From positions 243,456-307,455 of the forward strand of contig JALBYF010000013.1 of the NCBI GenBank assembly GCA_023212725.1: a stretch of 64,000 nt of DNA, written 5' to 3'. Within the stretch, counting starts at the first letter, position 1. Every line of letters starts with the position of its first letter. The DNA comes from Tranzscheliella williamsii (taxonomy: Eukaryota > Basidiomycota > Ustilaginomycetes > Ustilaginales > Ustilaginaceae). Shown in pieces: positions 9,552 through 20,174 of the stretch. The position numbers were made by a program, and so were the translations under genes. Under the pieces are notes generated by a model. The model had not been told where the DNA came from. It saw nothing but the letters and a program-made list of their open reading frames with translations, and made no database searches.

Positions 9552-10985
9552 ATGCTTGCTGCTGTCCGCACTGGTCTACGCCAGCAAGCCGGTGTCGCGC
9601 CTCGCTTTGCCATCCGGGGCGGCGTCCGGTCGTTGGCCACCCCTGCTAGCGGCCCGATCACCTATACCGAAGCACCCGACTCGAAGCCCGCGACCTTGCA
9701 TCTCAAATCAGGCCACTCTTTCACTGGCCGTTCCTTTGGTGCTCCTGTCAGCGTCTTCGGCGAGACGGTCTTCACCACCTCGATCACCTCGTACACCGAG
9801 TCGCTTACCGACCCGTCGTACCAGGGGCAGATCCTGACCTTCACACAGCCCTTGATGGGAAACTACGGAGTGCCCGACAATGCCTCCATTTCTTCTCCCG
9901 TCGAACATCCCGCCGACGTGGACGTTGGTGCCTTCCTCGAATCTAACAAGGTGCAGGCCGCAGGCGTAGTCGTCTCCAATCTGGCCGAGCGCTTCTCCCA
10001 CTATCTTGCCAAAGAGTCGCTGGCCACCTGGTGCGCCCGTCACAACGTGCCCGGTATCTTTGGTGTGGACACACGTGCAGTCACCTCGCTCCTCCGGGAT
10101 CAGGGTTCGACGCTGGGTGCCCTTCTGGTGGGAGATGGGCACGACAAGTCTCCCCAGGTTGGAGAGTACGTCGACCCTATGGCTGAAAACCTCATCGACA
10201 AGGTTTCCACCAAGGAGCCCTATGTCCTGCATCCTGTAGGAGGAGCCAAGGCCGCCCGATGCCACGTCGCCCTTATGGATTTTGGTTGCAAGGCCAACAT
10301 TCTCCGGTCGTTGCTCCGCCGCGGCGCTTCGGTCACCGTTCTGCCCTGGAACTATGACTTTAACAAGGTTCGAAACGGCTTTGACGGACTCTTCCTTTCC
10401 AACGGTCCTGGATCTCCCTACTCTATTCAGCCTGCGCTCGACATGGCTCGACAGGCCATCTCGGAGTGGGACCGACCGATCTTTGGCATCTGCATGGGCA
10501 ACCAGGTCATTGGTATCGCCGCCGGCGTCGAGGCCTACCGGATGAAGTTCGGCAACCGAGGACACAACCAGCCGGTGGTTGCGCTCAAGTCGGCCGGCAA
10601 CTCTGTCAAGCGCGGCCGTGTCTACATTACCTCGCAGAACCATGGGTATGCGCTGACTCCGGATGAGAGCAAGTGGCCCGAGGGCTGGCAGCCGTGGTTT
10701 GTCAATGCCAACGACTCGTCCGTCGAGGGCATCATCCGGACACAGCTCAACGAGCAGCGCGCCATGGTCTGGGGTGTCCAGTTCCACCCTGAACACGCCG
10801 GCGGGCCCGAGGACACCAACGGCATCTTCGAGGACTTTGTCGACGAGGTCGTCCGCATCAAGCGCCAGCAGGCACGCGCCGAAGCTGGTGCAGGCCTCCC
10901 TGCCGACATCGCGGTCAAGACCGGCGCGCCCGCCTTCCCCACCGCCGACTTTGGCGTCGTCGGCCAGCTCTCCTCCCGTCTCTGA
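9552..10985 (+). CDS. CPA1: Carbamoyl-phosphate synthase, arginine-specific small (glutaminase) subunit
   Basis: A 477-residue intronless protein. It hydrolyses glutamine and passes ammonia to the large subunit to make carbamoyl phosphate for arginine synthesis. An Arg/Ala-rich leader (MLAAVRTGLRQQAG...) looks like a mitochondrial presequence. The N-terminal CPSase_sm domain follows (TLHLKSGHSFTGRSFGAP to DTRAVTSLLR), then a class I glutamine amidotransferase domain with LSNGPGSP, nucleophile C314 in FGICMGNQ, and H412/E414 in FHPEH. The frame is open up to 9453, but the ATG at 9552 is preferred because the longer form would start inside the attenuator uORF and would hide the presequence. Expected control is translational attenuation by the uORF at 9419 and possibly Gcn4-type transcription control. 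Confidence 0.93.
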   Translation: MLAAVRTGLRQQAGVAPRFAIRGGVRSLATPASGPITYTEAPDSKPATLHLKSGHSFTGRSFGAPVSVFGETVFTTSITSYTESLTDPSYQGQILTFTQPLMGNYGVPDNASISSPVEHPADVDVGAFLESNKVQAAGVVVSNLAERFSHYLAKESLATWCARHNVPGIFGVDTRAVTSLLRDQGSTLGALLVGDGHDKSPQVGEYVDPMAENLIDKVSTKEPYVLHPVGGAKAARCHVALMDFGCKANILRSLLRRGASVTVLPWNYDFNKVRNGFDGLFLSNGPGSPYSIQPALDMARQAISEWDRPIFGICMGNQVIGIAAGVEAYRMKFGNRGHNQPVVALKSAGNSVKRGRVYITSQNHGYALTPDESKWPEGWQPWFVNANDSSVEGIIRTQLNEQRAMVWGVQFHPEHAGGPEDTNGIFEDFVDEVVRIKRQQARAEAGAGLPADIAVKTGAPAFPTADFGVVGQLSSRL

Positions 10986-11123
10986 AGTCGCCATTCTCCA
11001 TTTTCCGCCGTATCATCTTCCCTCTTCTCCACCGTATCATCTGTACTTATCATCCGCACCGTAGATCACATTGCTCGTCATCTCTCTGCCTCGTGTGTTT
11101 CATTGCAGTTTGCGCCGAGTGCA

Positions 11124-12255
11124 TCAAGTGGAAGGCGGGTGCTTGCCGGTGAGGGCGGCCAGGAGGGGCTCTATGAGGGAGAAGAGCGCTTCCTGTGCGG
11201 CGGGGTCATCTACCTTGTGGTTGGCGCCGGGGACGACGGCGGCCTCAAAGCCGGCCGTCGGGCTCAAGAGGCGGTTCCAGCGGTCGACGAGGGGCTTTCC
11301 GATGCCGGGGGGGACGAACTCGCTGTGCGGAGCGGGAAGGGGGAAAAGTGAGTGGTGGTAGAAAATGCGGTGGGGCGGGATGCGGGGATACTTACTCGGA
11401 CTCGCCCATGAGGGCGAGGATGCGGGGATGCTGGGATGGGGGAGCTGCCGCCTGGAGGTTGCGGATGGCGGTGGCGATGGAGCGGGGGGCGGTGGTGATG
11501 TGGGTGTCGGGGAGGTCGGAGCTGAACAAGTCGTCGTCGGCGCGGGGGGCGTGGAGGGACCAGAAGCGGTAGGCGGTGATGGCGGGGTCGAGTACGGCGT
11601 GGGCGTTGCCGTGGGGGTGGTGGTCCGGGGTGTGGTGGGGGGAGGGTTGGGTGGGTGGCATTGTGGCGTCTTGGGGCGGCATGAGTTCGAAGCCGCGGCC
11701 GGCGGCGACTGCCTTGGATGCGTATGCCAGGCGGTCGTCCATGCGGCGGCGTTCGGGCTCGGCGGCGTCCGCGCGCCGCCGCTCGTAATCCTCGCGGTCG
11801 GACACGGGCGCCTGCAGAACGACACCGTCGAGCCGCGTTGCCGCCGCCCCCGCCCGCTCTGCACACAGCAGATACGCAACCGCATCCTGACACCCCGTCG
11901 AATGCCCCATCAGCACCACCAGGCCCCCCCGCTTCGCCGCCGTCAAGCGCAAATGCGCAATACACGCTCCAATCTCTTGCGCATCCCCCTCCAACGTACT
12001 CTGCCCATACCCCCCCAAGCTCGACGCCAGCTGCGGCTGCACAAGCGAAAACCCATACAACCGCACCCGCGCCGCTAGCCCCGCCAGATACGGCACCGTC
12101 CCCAACGTGTCCGTCAGCCCCGGCAAAAACACCACCGTGTGAGTCAGCCCCGGATCGGTATCCAGATACGGCAGCGAGATCGGATCGCTCTGGTAGAGCT
12201 GCAACGAGCCTGTCAACGCAGGCGGGAACGTCGGCGATGGTTTCGATGCCGACAT
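11124..12255 (-). CDS. DUF1749/UPF0613-type alpha/beta hydrolase
   Basis: Two exons, 12255-11396 and 11322-11124; the 73-base intron begins GTAAGT and ends CACAG, joining SESD to EFVPPG in phase. The 352-residue product has VVFLPGLTDTLGTVPY, the nucleophile motif LMGHSTGCQDAV, an Asp/Glu segment after the intron (MGESDEFVPP) and a C-terminal His (VPGANHKVDD), the order expected for this fungal hydrolase family. A characterised family member, Aspergillus SidJ, hydrolyses fusarinine-type siderophores. The substrate here is unknown. It is convergent with CPA1, with only about 140 bases between the stops. Confidence 0.82.
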
Positions 12256-12946
12256 CTTGCACGACGGTCAGACCAGAGCGGAAGAGCGTTGCTACCAGGA
12301 CGCCATTGCCATTGGTAGTGACAAAGCACGCCAGCATACGGGCATCTCCCAAGAGAAGGCCGACTAGCGAGTGTGAGGTGTGTGTGAGGTGAGCGGAGGT
12401 GGAGTAGGTCTACTGTGTTAGATTCGGCTCCTCTGCTGTGCAGCGTGCCACTCCTCTCAGTCACAATAGTTGTCTGATATCTTGCAATACGAAGATGACA
12501 GCTGCTGCACTGGCAAGGACAGCAGTACAAGCTCTTGCCGTAGGTGGCTCTATATAGCATTGTCAAGTGAATGCTGGACTAGATCGGAGGAGGAGGCTGC
12601 AAGACAGGGCCGAGAGGTGCTTTGGATGAGGGCATTGACAGCGTGGAAAGGTGCTCTAACATCCGCCTCCGAGGAATGTCACAATCATTCGCTGTTGTGC
12701 GCACACTGACAAGGACATGTGTGATAATGAATGCGACCCGCTTCCCCTTTGCGCGACGCTCACACGCACCTGCCATTCGCATTCCTGACCGTCGAGACCA
12801 ACACTGACACACGCGGGCCAACGTGCAAAGTATACCTCTCGCTCTTCGCTACCGCACATCGACACCGTACAGCTTGCTCAACCGAGTCGTACATAGTACA
12901 AGCCTGGCTGCTTGTGTCGCGGGCAGCCTCGGTCCCACCTGCCAAC
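12256..12946. other. Divergent upstream region
   Basis: About 690 bases separate the DUF1749 gene (-) from the coiled-coil gene (+). The downstream frame stays open from ATG 12731, but the residues before 12947 look like translated leader. No RNA gene or repeat was recognised. Confidence 0.4.
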
Positions 12947-15900
12947 ATGAGCGACGAAGCGCCTCGGCAGCTCATGCCACAGACCGAATCCCACCAGAAC
13001 CTATCCACCAAGCTGGGTGTATCTCGCCCTGCGCCACCCAGGAGCAGAAGTAAAGTACCTCCTCCGAAGAGATCCAACGTCACGCCCACCGAACCCGCCG
13101 ATCATCCGCGCTTAGAGCCAACGGCAGCATCGGAAAGCGAGGCGGACGGCAGCGCCAATGAGGCGCAGGCTGCAACGGACATGGAGGCTAGTGGTACAGC
13201 ACTCCCCATCCCACTTGCCGTCCAGCGTACCGTCTCCGGAAGCTCCCGAGCTGGCAGGACTGTCAGCGACCATCACAGCTTGGTAGAAGACATACCCAAG
13301 GACGAAATCGAAAAGGCGCTCGAGGGGCTGGAGCGGGATGACCTTGTCGTAGCCTTGGGCCGCGCCAAGGCTCAGATGGACCAGGTCGAAGCTCGTCTCG
13401 AGGACCAGATCCTTGAAAATGAAACACTGCACGCTTCCTCCTCGGCCCTCATCCAACAGCTCAACTTGGCTGACGCTGAAGCACAGTCACTGCAGCTCGC
13501 CATCCGCCAGAGAGAAGATCGCATCGATGAAATGATGGCCGACCAGGACCGCATGGAGAGCGAAGTCTACTCCACTATGCAGGTCATTGAGCGCCTCCGC
13601 AAGCAGCTAACCGAGACCGAGAAGAGTCGCAACGACGCTGAAAAGCGCTACATGGACCAGACTGCCACCATGGACAAAGAGCGCCAGTACTATACCGATA
13701 CCGAGGCTTTGCTCAAGGCGCAGAAAGCTACGCAGGCATCCTCGTACGAGAAACTGCTCAGCAGCCACAATGAGCTGCTCAAAGAACACGAAAGACTTAC
13801 CAACCGGCTTGCATTAATGAAGGCAACCAGCTCAGCCGCGTCTGATGCTGCGATTTCCGCTGCCCAGGACGACCAAGGCCTCGGCCAAGACGCGCCCTCT
13901 GCAGACAACGCTCACACCTCTGATGGTCACGACGATCTGGTCGTCCAAGGCTTTCAAGGCCAAGCAGTTGCTGGCTCTGTGCCCGGTAGAGGACCGTCGT
14001 TTGCCGAAGAGAAGGAACTGGTCGAGCTTCGCCAAGAACTTGTCGCCATCCAGAGGTCACACTCATCACTGTCCGAAACCATGGCCACCCTGCAGGCCGA
14101 GCTCCGTGACGTGCGAACCGAGAACACGACACTGCGCGAGCAAAACGAAACGTTCATGGACATCTTGCAGGAGAAGACCTTCAGCGGAGCCCTGCTGAAT
14201 GAAAGCGCCATATTACGCGGTCTTGGAACTTCTTCCGCTCGCCTCCACAGCGGCAATGGCCTGATGGACGCCTACGATAGCGACGAAGCTGGCGGATCCC
14301 GCTCTGGTGAAGATAGCGACAACGATGCCAAGTCCAGCACGATCCCTGAAGAAAACGAGGACGATGTCGACGATGTACCCGACACGCCCAGAGCACCCAC
14401 TCTCCACCTCAAGAAGGCAGGCAGAAGCCGAAAGAGATCGCACGGCTTCCTCCAAGCTCCCTCGGACTTGGCGAGCGAGCTTGAACAGACCGACACCAAC
14501 CCCGAAAACAGTCCCGAGAATAAGCTGCGCCGAGCCAAGCGGCTCAACGAAAAGACAGGTGCGGTCTCGAATGACATCGACGAGCTGCAGCAAGAAGTGC
14601 GAGAATTGCGCGAAGCCAACCAGGCTCTGACCCTCTACATCTCCAAGATCATTGACCGTATCATTGCTAGGGAAGGCTATGAGAACATTCTCGCCATTGA
14701 CCAGAGAGGAACGGTCCGCGGTGCTCGCCGGAAGGCCTCCCGGTCCCACCTAGCTACCGCGATGCAGTCTTCTCCCGAGTCAGCTGCCCCGGAGGGCCAG
14801 AACGTATCCCCCTCCAGTAGTACTCCCGGCAGTACTGGCACGGCGGGTGGCTTTTTCAGTTTTGGAGCCGGCGGAAGCCTGATGGCAAGCGAGGCAGAGA
14901 CCAAAGGCGCGGGCGTCGCGACCAAGCCCAAGAGCAAGCGGACTTCGTCGATCGATTGGCGCAGCCTGCCGTTTCTGGGGGGCGGGAGCAGCGCGTCGGA
15001 TGCGAACAGCCGCCATCTGCGCCCGCTGGCACTGCGGTCGAACAATCTGCTTATTCCGCCGCGCGAGGGGTCCGCGCGCAAGGTGCGGACCAGTGAAGAA
15101 GTCGAGGACGAGCATGACGTTGCTGAACGTGAGAGGATCCGGGAGGAGCTTTTCAAGCGTGGCATCGAGCCTCCCAAGCACCAGCTCGTGCAGAGCCCGA
15201 TCAGCCCGCGTGAGCCGGCGCTGCAAAGCGCCGCCGCGAACCTGGGTGGTGCGGCCGGCTCCAGCGGTTTTGCCGCCTTCTTCTCGCGGGTGGTAGGCGG
15301 TGGGGCGGGGAGCAGCGACAGCCCGGGGCGGTCGGAGACGTTATCCAGTGCCTCGGATCCCCCCGGGCGGGCGTCGGAGACGGGCTTTGAAGGCGTTGTT
15401 GCGTCGACGCCGGTGGATGGCGAGAGGCGACGGGCGGAGCGGGAGCGTGCGCTGCAGCTGTCCGAGGGCGGTGGAGCGCTGACGCGGCACCGGGGGACGG
15501 GCGAGGGGATTGCGTCCAAGGCGCGCCAGCTGCGGGCGGAGCGGAACCAGCAGACGCTCGAGCTAGCGGCCGAGGCGTACGCGGCCAGCTCGCCGGCGCT
15601 GGCGAGCGGCACCTCGTCGCGCACCGCAAGCATGGCCGAGAGTGCGCTCCTCGAGAACTCGGTCGCGGGCGACGAGAGCTACACGCTGCCGCCGCCGCGC
15701 GCCGCCGCGCGCACCGCTCCGGCCCCCTATGCCGACTCGCCACTGATGGGCTACGGCGCCGCCCTCCCACCGCTCCCGCACGAAACCACCGGCGACGAAC
15801 CCCCCGATGCGGTCCGCTCCCCGTCCGCCCAGCCCAAGCCCTTGCCCGCCAGCACCGACGTCGGCTGGAAAAAGGCCTTCCGCCGCATCAGCCTCCTCAC

Positions 15901-16042
15901 CTCCCAGCCCCCCGCACCCCTCGACGCCACCGACAGCCCCGCCCGCACTGACCTCGCCCAGAGCCCCCTCAGCCCCGCCTCATCCCTCCCGCCCCTTGCC
16001 GACCCCACCCTCCCCCCGCCTGCACCCAAAACCGACCCCTAA
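12947..16042 (+). CDS. Conserved fungal coiled-coil protein (M-protein-repeat-like)
   Basis: A 1031-residue intronless protein. The start at 12947 (MSDEAPRQLMPQ, good AAC context) is preferred over the in-frame ATG at 12731. Residues about 120-310 and 350-430 are long coiled coils (DEIEKALEGLERDDLVVALG onward). A second conserved helix near 540-580 reads ELQQEVRELREANQALTLYI then SKIIDRIIAREGYENILAID, the best-conserved part by eye. The remainder is Ser/Pro/Ala-rich with basic patches. The layout resembles fungal proteins usually annotated as M protein repeat proteins, whose role is not established to my knowledge. A scaffold or cytoskeletal role is conceivable but not shown. Confidence 0.75.
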   Translation: MSDEAPRQLMPQTESHQNLSTKLGVSRPAPPRSRSKVPPPKRSNVTPTEPADHPRLEPTAASESEADGSANEAQAATDMEASGTALPIPLAVQRTVSGSSRAGRTVSDHHSLVEDIPKDEIEKALEGLERDDLVVALGRAKAQMDQVEARLEDQILENETLHASSSALIQQLNLADAEAQSLQLAIRQREDRIDEMMADQDRMESEVYSTMQVIERLRKQLTETEKSRNDAEKRYMDQTATMDKERQYYTDTEALLKAQKATQASSYEKLLSSHNELLKEHERLTNRLALMKATSSAASDAAISAAQDDQGLGQDAPSADNAHTSDGHDDLVVQGFQGQAVAGSVPGRGPSFAEEKELVELRQELVAIQRSHSSLSETMATLQAELRDVRTENTTLREQNETFMDILQEKTFSGALLNESAILRGLGTSSARLHSGNGLMDAYDSDEAGGSRSGEDSDNDAKSSTIPEENEDDVDDVPDTPRAPTLHLKKAGRSRKRSHGFLQAPSDLASELEQTDTNPENSPENKLRRAKRLNEKTGAVSNDIDELQQEVRELREANQALTLYISKIIDRIIAREGYENILAIDQRGTVRGARRKASRSHLATAMQSSPESAAPEGQNVSPSSSTPGSTGTAGGFFSFGAGGSLMASEAETKGAGVATKPKSKRTSSIDWRSLPFLGGGSSASDANSRHLRPLALRSNNLLIPPREGSARKVRTSEEVEDEHDVAERERIREELFKRGIEPPKHQLVQSPISPREPALQSAAANLGGAAGSSGFAAFFSRVVGGGAGSSDSPGRSETLSSASDPPGRASETGFEGVVASTPVDGERRRAERERALQLSEGGGALTRHRGTGEGIASKARQLRAERNQQTLELAAEAYAASSPALASGTSSRTASMAESALLENSVAGDESYTLPPPRAAARTAPAPYADSPLMGYGAALPPLPHETTGDEPPDAVRSPSAQPKPLPASTDVGWKKAFRRISLLTSQPPAPLDATDSPARTDLAQSPLSPASSLPPLADPTLPPPAPKTDP

Positions 16043-16321
16043 TCCACTCCGCTCGCCCAACCGCAACCCACGCCGTTGTGCCATCGCCGCCGCGCCTCCC
16101 TTGGATCGAGAGAGACCGGCTCCGCCCTCGGCCTCAATGTACCCGCCATCACACGATACCCGCTACACTACTATGACCGCTCTGTTTCCTGCCGAGACAA
16201 GCTGTGTTGCGACCTCCGCTCTGTGCTGGGCCACCGAACTGCCATTGTGGTCGTTGCACGACTGGGTATCGACGGGCGCGGAGGTACTTGCAGGGCGACG
16301 TTGCTAAGGGGGGGAGGGTAA

Positions 16322-18089
16322 TTAGTGTGCGGCGTGGGCGAAGAGGATGCCGCCGTCGCCGGATGTGTTTGCCTGAGCGCGGGCGAGGTACTTCCAGGCG
16401 GCAGTGAGGGCGGCGGCGAGGAGGAAGGCCGAGTCGAAGAGGCTGCCGAAGACGACCTGGAAGCTGGGCAGGCTGGCGAGCAGCGGCCTCGCTTCTGCGG
16501 GGGCGGTGGGCGCAGCGGGCGCCGACAGCGACGGCGGCAGCGACGAGCGCAGCTGGATCAGCGTCGCCAGCAGGTAGATGGTCTGGACACACCGTGGCAT
16601 CGTCAGCATACACTCGCGAGCGGCAGCGCGAACGCCTACTCACCATAATCTCGCCCAGGAAGAGCACCAGAAACGACGTCGACACGCCCGTCCCCGCCGC
16701 GCGGAACGCAGAACCCAGGTAGCTCAGCACACTCCCAATCCGCCCCCAGATCAGCACACCAACAAACAGCAGCGAGACCTGCTTGGTCCACGCCGCCACG
16801 TCGAGGTCGACATCGAACAGGCGGATGATGTAAGCGAGCGATAGAGAGATGAAGTCCGGCGGCGCTGTGTCTCTGTAGCCCAGAATGAGCAGGTTGAGCA
16901 GGGACAGCGCAATCCGGAACGCGCAGTAGGCGGCCCACATCCAGCCCACCAGCATGAGGAATTTGCCCAGCACGGTTGTGGACAGCCTCTGCTTCTGCTG
17001 CATGCTGGTCATCGTGTCTAGGTCGTCGCGCATGGCAGTGGCGATGGCAGACAGGCCAAAGATCTCTGACTTTAGCGACTTGATCTCTCGAGAGCGCGAA
17101 TCGCCTCCCCAGAGGTTAGATACCTTCCAGCCGCCGGCCGCGTCGACAGGTGTCTCGTTCTCGAGCCTGTGTAGCTCTGCTTTACGCGCTGCGAGGTCGG
17201 TACAGGTGCGTTGGAATGACTCCGTGGCCAGACGGACATCGCTCTGCGACGGTATGCGATGATCTTTGCTCTTGAACTGCTCGACGGCCTCCAAGGCAGC
17301 CTGAAGCGCTGCTGACCCGGATAGCACTGCGATAAAGGTGATACCGATGACAGCCGTCCTTGCCAGCAGGCCGTCCAGTATGCCAGTTTCGCTCGCCTTG
17401 TCCAGCAGCGCCGAAGGTAGAGGCACCTTGAAAAAGAGGATGAGCCACGGCAGGAAGGGCAAGCAAAGGTAGATTATGCGCCGAAGCAACGGTGTTGAAG
17501 TGTTGCTCCTATATGTAAAGACGAGGCAGATGCCGAGCGGGATGAAGACGACGGCCAAGCCTACGACGGCCAGCAGAGAAAAACTCCAGACCTTGCGAAG
17601 GGTGGTACCGAAGCCCGAGTCAAATCCAGCAGCCTCGAGCAAAACGGCGACGAAGAGTGTTGCGGACTCTTCGAACGCCAGAGAAAAGATGAGCGCCGAG
17701 ACGCTGGCCAAATCGAGTGCGCCTTGCGAGTTCCGCAGCCGGATGGGCGTGAGTATGGACGCTTTGAACTGGGTAAGAGATGGTCCTGACGTGCCTCTAG
17801 AGGTGGACAGGAAGGGAGAGCTGTCTGTGGCATCGAAGCCCTCATCGTCGTCATCATGAAGCGAGACATTCTGTCTCGCTTGCGAAGGCATGGGGGAGGA
17901 CGCCGTCGCAGGCATCGGAAGGCTGGTGCCCGACTTTGGCGGAGCATCGAGGGAAGCATAGCGCGCTTGGCCGAATAAAAAGGGCAGTGCAGCGCGAGCA
18001 GCTAGGTAGAGGGCTAGCTTGATGGCCAGGATCAGGACAAGGTCGAGCATGTTGGACGACGGTACCCAGCTTCTCTCTAGCCACTTCAT
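16322..18089 (-). CDS. GPHR/ABA-GPCR-like multi-pass membrane protein
   Basis: Two exons, 18089-16644 and 16582-16322; the 61-base intron (GTGAGT...TCCAG) joins LFLGEIM to TIYLLATLIQ in phase 0. The protein has about 568 residues. An N-terminal helix (DLVLILAIKLALYLAARAAL) is followed by a loop and further helices (ALIFSLAFEESATLFVAVLL, WSFSLLAVVGLAVVFIPLGI, IIYLCLPFLPWLILFF). A central cytosolic helical stretch has a conserved charged region, and four more helices follow after residue 375. This is the order of the Golgi pH regulator family (DUF3735 plus ABA_GPCR domain), whose animal and plant members are Golgi/ER anion channels or GTG proteins. Function in fungi is not settled. Confidence 0.82.
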
Positions 18090-18609
18090 ACACCCATCGC
18101 TACCGTTCCAGCGCGCCTATGTATGGGATGATTGCGTTTAGGAGCAAGCAGCAACGCAACCTGTTCTAGGACGGTTACAGCCTTGCGCAAGCCCGACTTC
18201 CGAAAGGCACTCTGCCTCCACCTCCCAAGTACTCTTTCGCACGAGTGATGCCCCATCACAATGCTTTCACAGTTATATTGGTCAGAGTATATACGTGTCG
18301 CGTCTTGGGAGCCACTGTGCGCGCGTGAGATTGTAAATGGATTTCGGCCGCAGAACAACACCCACCGCGCCCGCGCGCAAGTCGACTTTTTGAGATCGAG
18401 ACGCAACCAACACGCTTCGCACGACAGAGTGGCACACCTTTCTTCATCATCAACACAATCAGCGTGGCCACCGACCCCTTTCGGACACTGGCACTACCGT
18501 TCACAGCCGCAGCACAGGCGTTACTCTTACTACGATCGAGCCATTCTGCAATACGAATCCCGACGCACAGAGCGTCAGAGAGTGCACAATTGTCGACTCT
18601 GCCCTGACC
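18090..18609. other. Divergent upstream region of GPHR and DUO1 genes
   Basis: A 520-base spacer between divergent genes. Short frames exist but no protein, repeat or RNA gene is recognised. Confidence 0.4.
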
Positions 18610-19926
18610 ATGCCGCCACTACCGACCACGCCAAAGCCAGCCAATATGGGCGATTCGTCATGGCTGCTCGACGGCGACATGTCTGCCGGGATGATCCAGA
18701 GCTCGATGCACGGCCTTAGCATCTCCGATTCGCCCCTGACAGAGCCGCTTCGCAACGCCGCTGCGGCGAATGCTTCCCATGGTGCTGCTGCGGCAGGGTC
18801 GAGGGTTAAGAAGCCCATCAAGTCGCGTCCCTCGTGGGGCTCAGCAGCCGTTCTGGACGCCAACCACTCGGCCAAAAATATGCGCAAAATGCGTCTCTTG
18901 GCCGGACTGGACGGCGCCGATGAGAACAAGGCTCCCGTTTCCCGGAACACTGCGGCAGCCGGAGGCGCACGCCCGCGCTTCTCCCTCTTCGCCAAACCGG
19001 GTGTCCCCACCAACCTGATGGCCAAGAAAGAAAAGCCAGAGGAGGAGGAAGAGGAAGAAGATTTCAGCGTCAACGGTCTGCCTGACGCGTCTGGCCTGGC
19101 GTCCTCATCGGCCAAAGTGGGTGGTGCGGCGGGCGAGGGCGATGACGAGTACATCCAAGAAGCGTTGCTTGGCAAGCGGTCTTCGGCGCGGCAATCGACG
19201 GGCGGGCCTACGCCGTCGGAGAGCAAAGAGACGCAGGAGGAGACGGCGCGGCAGCTTACCGAGATACGGCACATGAACGATGTGTTTGAATCGTTCGAGA
19301 GGATGCTGCGGGGGAGTGCTGGGGAGATCAACGCGTTTGCGCGGCGGGTGCAGGAGACGGACGATCTGCTGAATATCTACATCGGGCTGCTGCGGCAGAC
19401 GGAGAAGACGCAGCAGCTGCTGCAGGATGCGGACTGGCGGGGGACGAGTGAGGATGCGACGGCGCATGCGCTGTCGGTTGCGCTGGCCGAGCGCGAGACG
19501 CAGCGGTTGCAGGCCGAGGCGGAGGCACGCGCCGAGGCGGCGGCGCGAGCGGCGGCCGAAGCTGCGCGCCGCGAGCAGGCGGAACGCCAACGCCAGGACG
19601 AGGCGCGACGCACCCAGCCTGGCGCGCGCGGCCGCGGCCGTGCCGTCTCCGCCTCCACCAGGGCCACCACAACCCGCGCAGCCACAGCAACACGCCCCCG
19701 CCCCGCCGCAAAAAGCTCCCCCACCCACACCGCACACCCCTCCTCCGCTACCACACGCCAGCCCCCACCACCGCGCCCCCGCTCAACATCAGCCCAAACC
19801 TCAGCTTCCACCACCGCACGCAGCTCCGCCCGCCCCTCAGCCATCCCCACACGCGCCGTCTCCGGAAGCGCTGGCCTCGGCGGCCAGTACGCAAACGTCA
19901 AGAGCTCCGGATACGGGCCCAGGTAA
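18610..19926 (+). CDS. DUO1: DASH/Dam1 complex subunit Duo1
   Basis: A 438-residue intronless protein. The conserved Duo1 core is at about residues 208-280: TARQLTEIRHMNDVFESFER, then VQETDDLLNIYIGLLRQTEK, then TQQLLQDADWRG. The last part is the family's most recognisable motif (TQxLLxDxxWxG). An Ala/Glu/Arg-rich helix (290-340) and a basic Gly/Arg/Ser tail follow. The DASH ring couples kinetochores to spindle microtubules. The N-terminal 200 residues are low complexity, with an acidic run. The reading frame was chosen because it runs straight from the core into a basic tail; a 700-base overlapping frame ending at 20128 is a shadow. A run of 11 C bases follows the stop at 19931-19941. Confidence 0.82.
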   Translation: MPPLPTTPKPANMGDSSWLLDGDMSAGMIQSSMHGLSISDSPLTEPLRNAAAANASHGAAAAGSRVKKPIKSRPSWGSAAVLDANHSAKNMRKMRLLAGLDGADENKAPVSRNTAAAGGARPRFSLFAKPGVPTNLMAKKEKPEEEEEEEDFSVNGLPDASGLASSSAKVGGAAGEGDDEYIQEALLGKRSSARQSTGGPTPSESKETQEETARQLTEIRHMNDVFESFERMLRGSAGEINAFARRVQETDDLLNIYIGLLRQTEKTQQLLQDADWRGTSEDATAHALSVALAERETQRLQAEAEARAEAAARAAAEAARREQAERQRQDEARRTQPGARGRGRAVSASTRATTTRAATATRPRPAAKSSPTHTAHPSSATTRQPPPPRPRSTSAQTSASTTARSSARPSAIPTRAVSGSAGLGGQYANVKSSGYGPR

Positions 19927-20174
19927 CATGCCCCCCCCCCCTGGACCTTTTCGGACAGCAAGACTGAGACACGAGGCGAGCGTTGCAAGCTCTCGAGGCT
20001 ACTATGTATTTGTTACGGTCTTGCTATCTATTATACTACTACCACGCGGGTCGTACACACGGTTCACATACTGGGGCGCTAGGAACAAACGGAGGATGCG
20101 ATATATGCGAAATGCGATGCTGCTTTGACGTTCCGGCGGCTAAAGTGACTGTGCAATGCGGGGTGGGAAACGGG

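Noticed and set aside
9708..10994. 428-codon frame antisense to CPA1
   Set aside because: It lies fully opposite CPA1, has no recognisable domain, and follows from codon bias on the true strand.
11365..12392. Long plus-strand frames opposite the DUF1749 gene
   Set aside because: They are Gly/Val/Arg- or Pro-rich mirror frames of a GC-rich coding strand with no domain. The minus-strand spliced gene has hydrolase motifs.
19931..19941. Run of 11 C bases after DUO1 as a frameshift or assembly error
   Set aside because: It lies after the DUO1 stop codon, so an error there would not change any supported protein.
19427..20128. Pro-rich overlapping frame at the DUO1 3' end
   Set aside because: It is Pro/His-rich low complexity and would need a frameshift inside DUO1. 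The DUO1 frame reaches its own stop with a basic tail.
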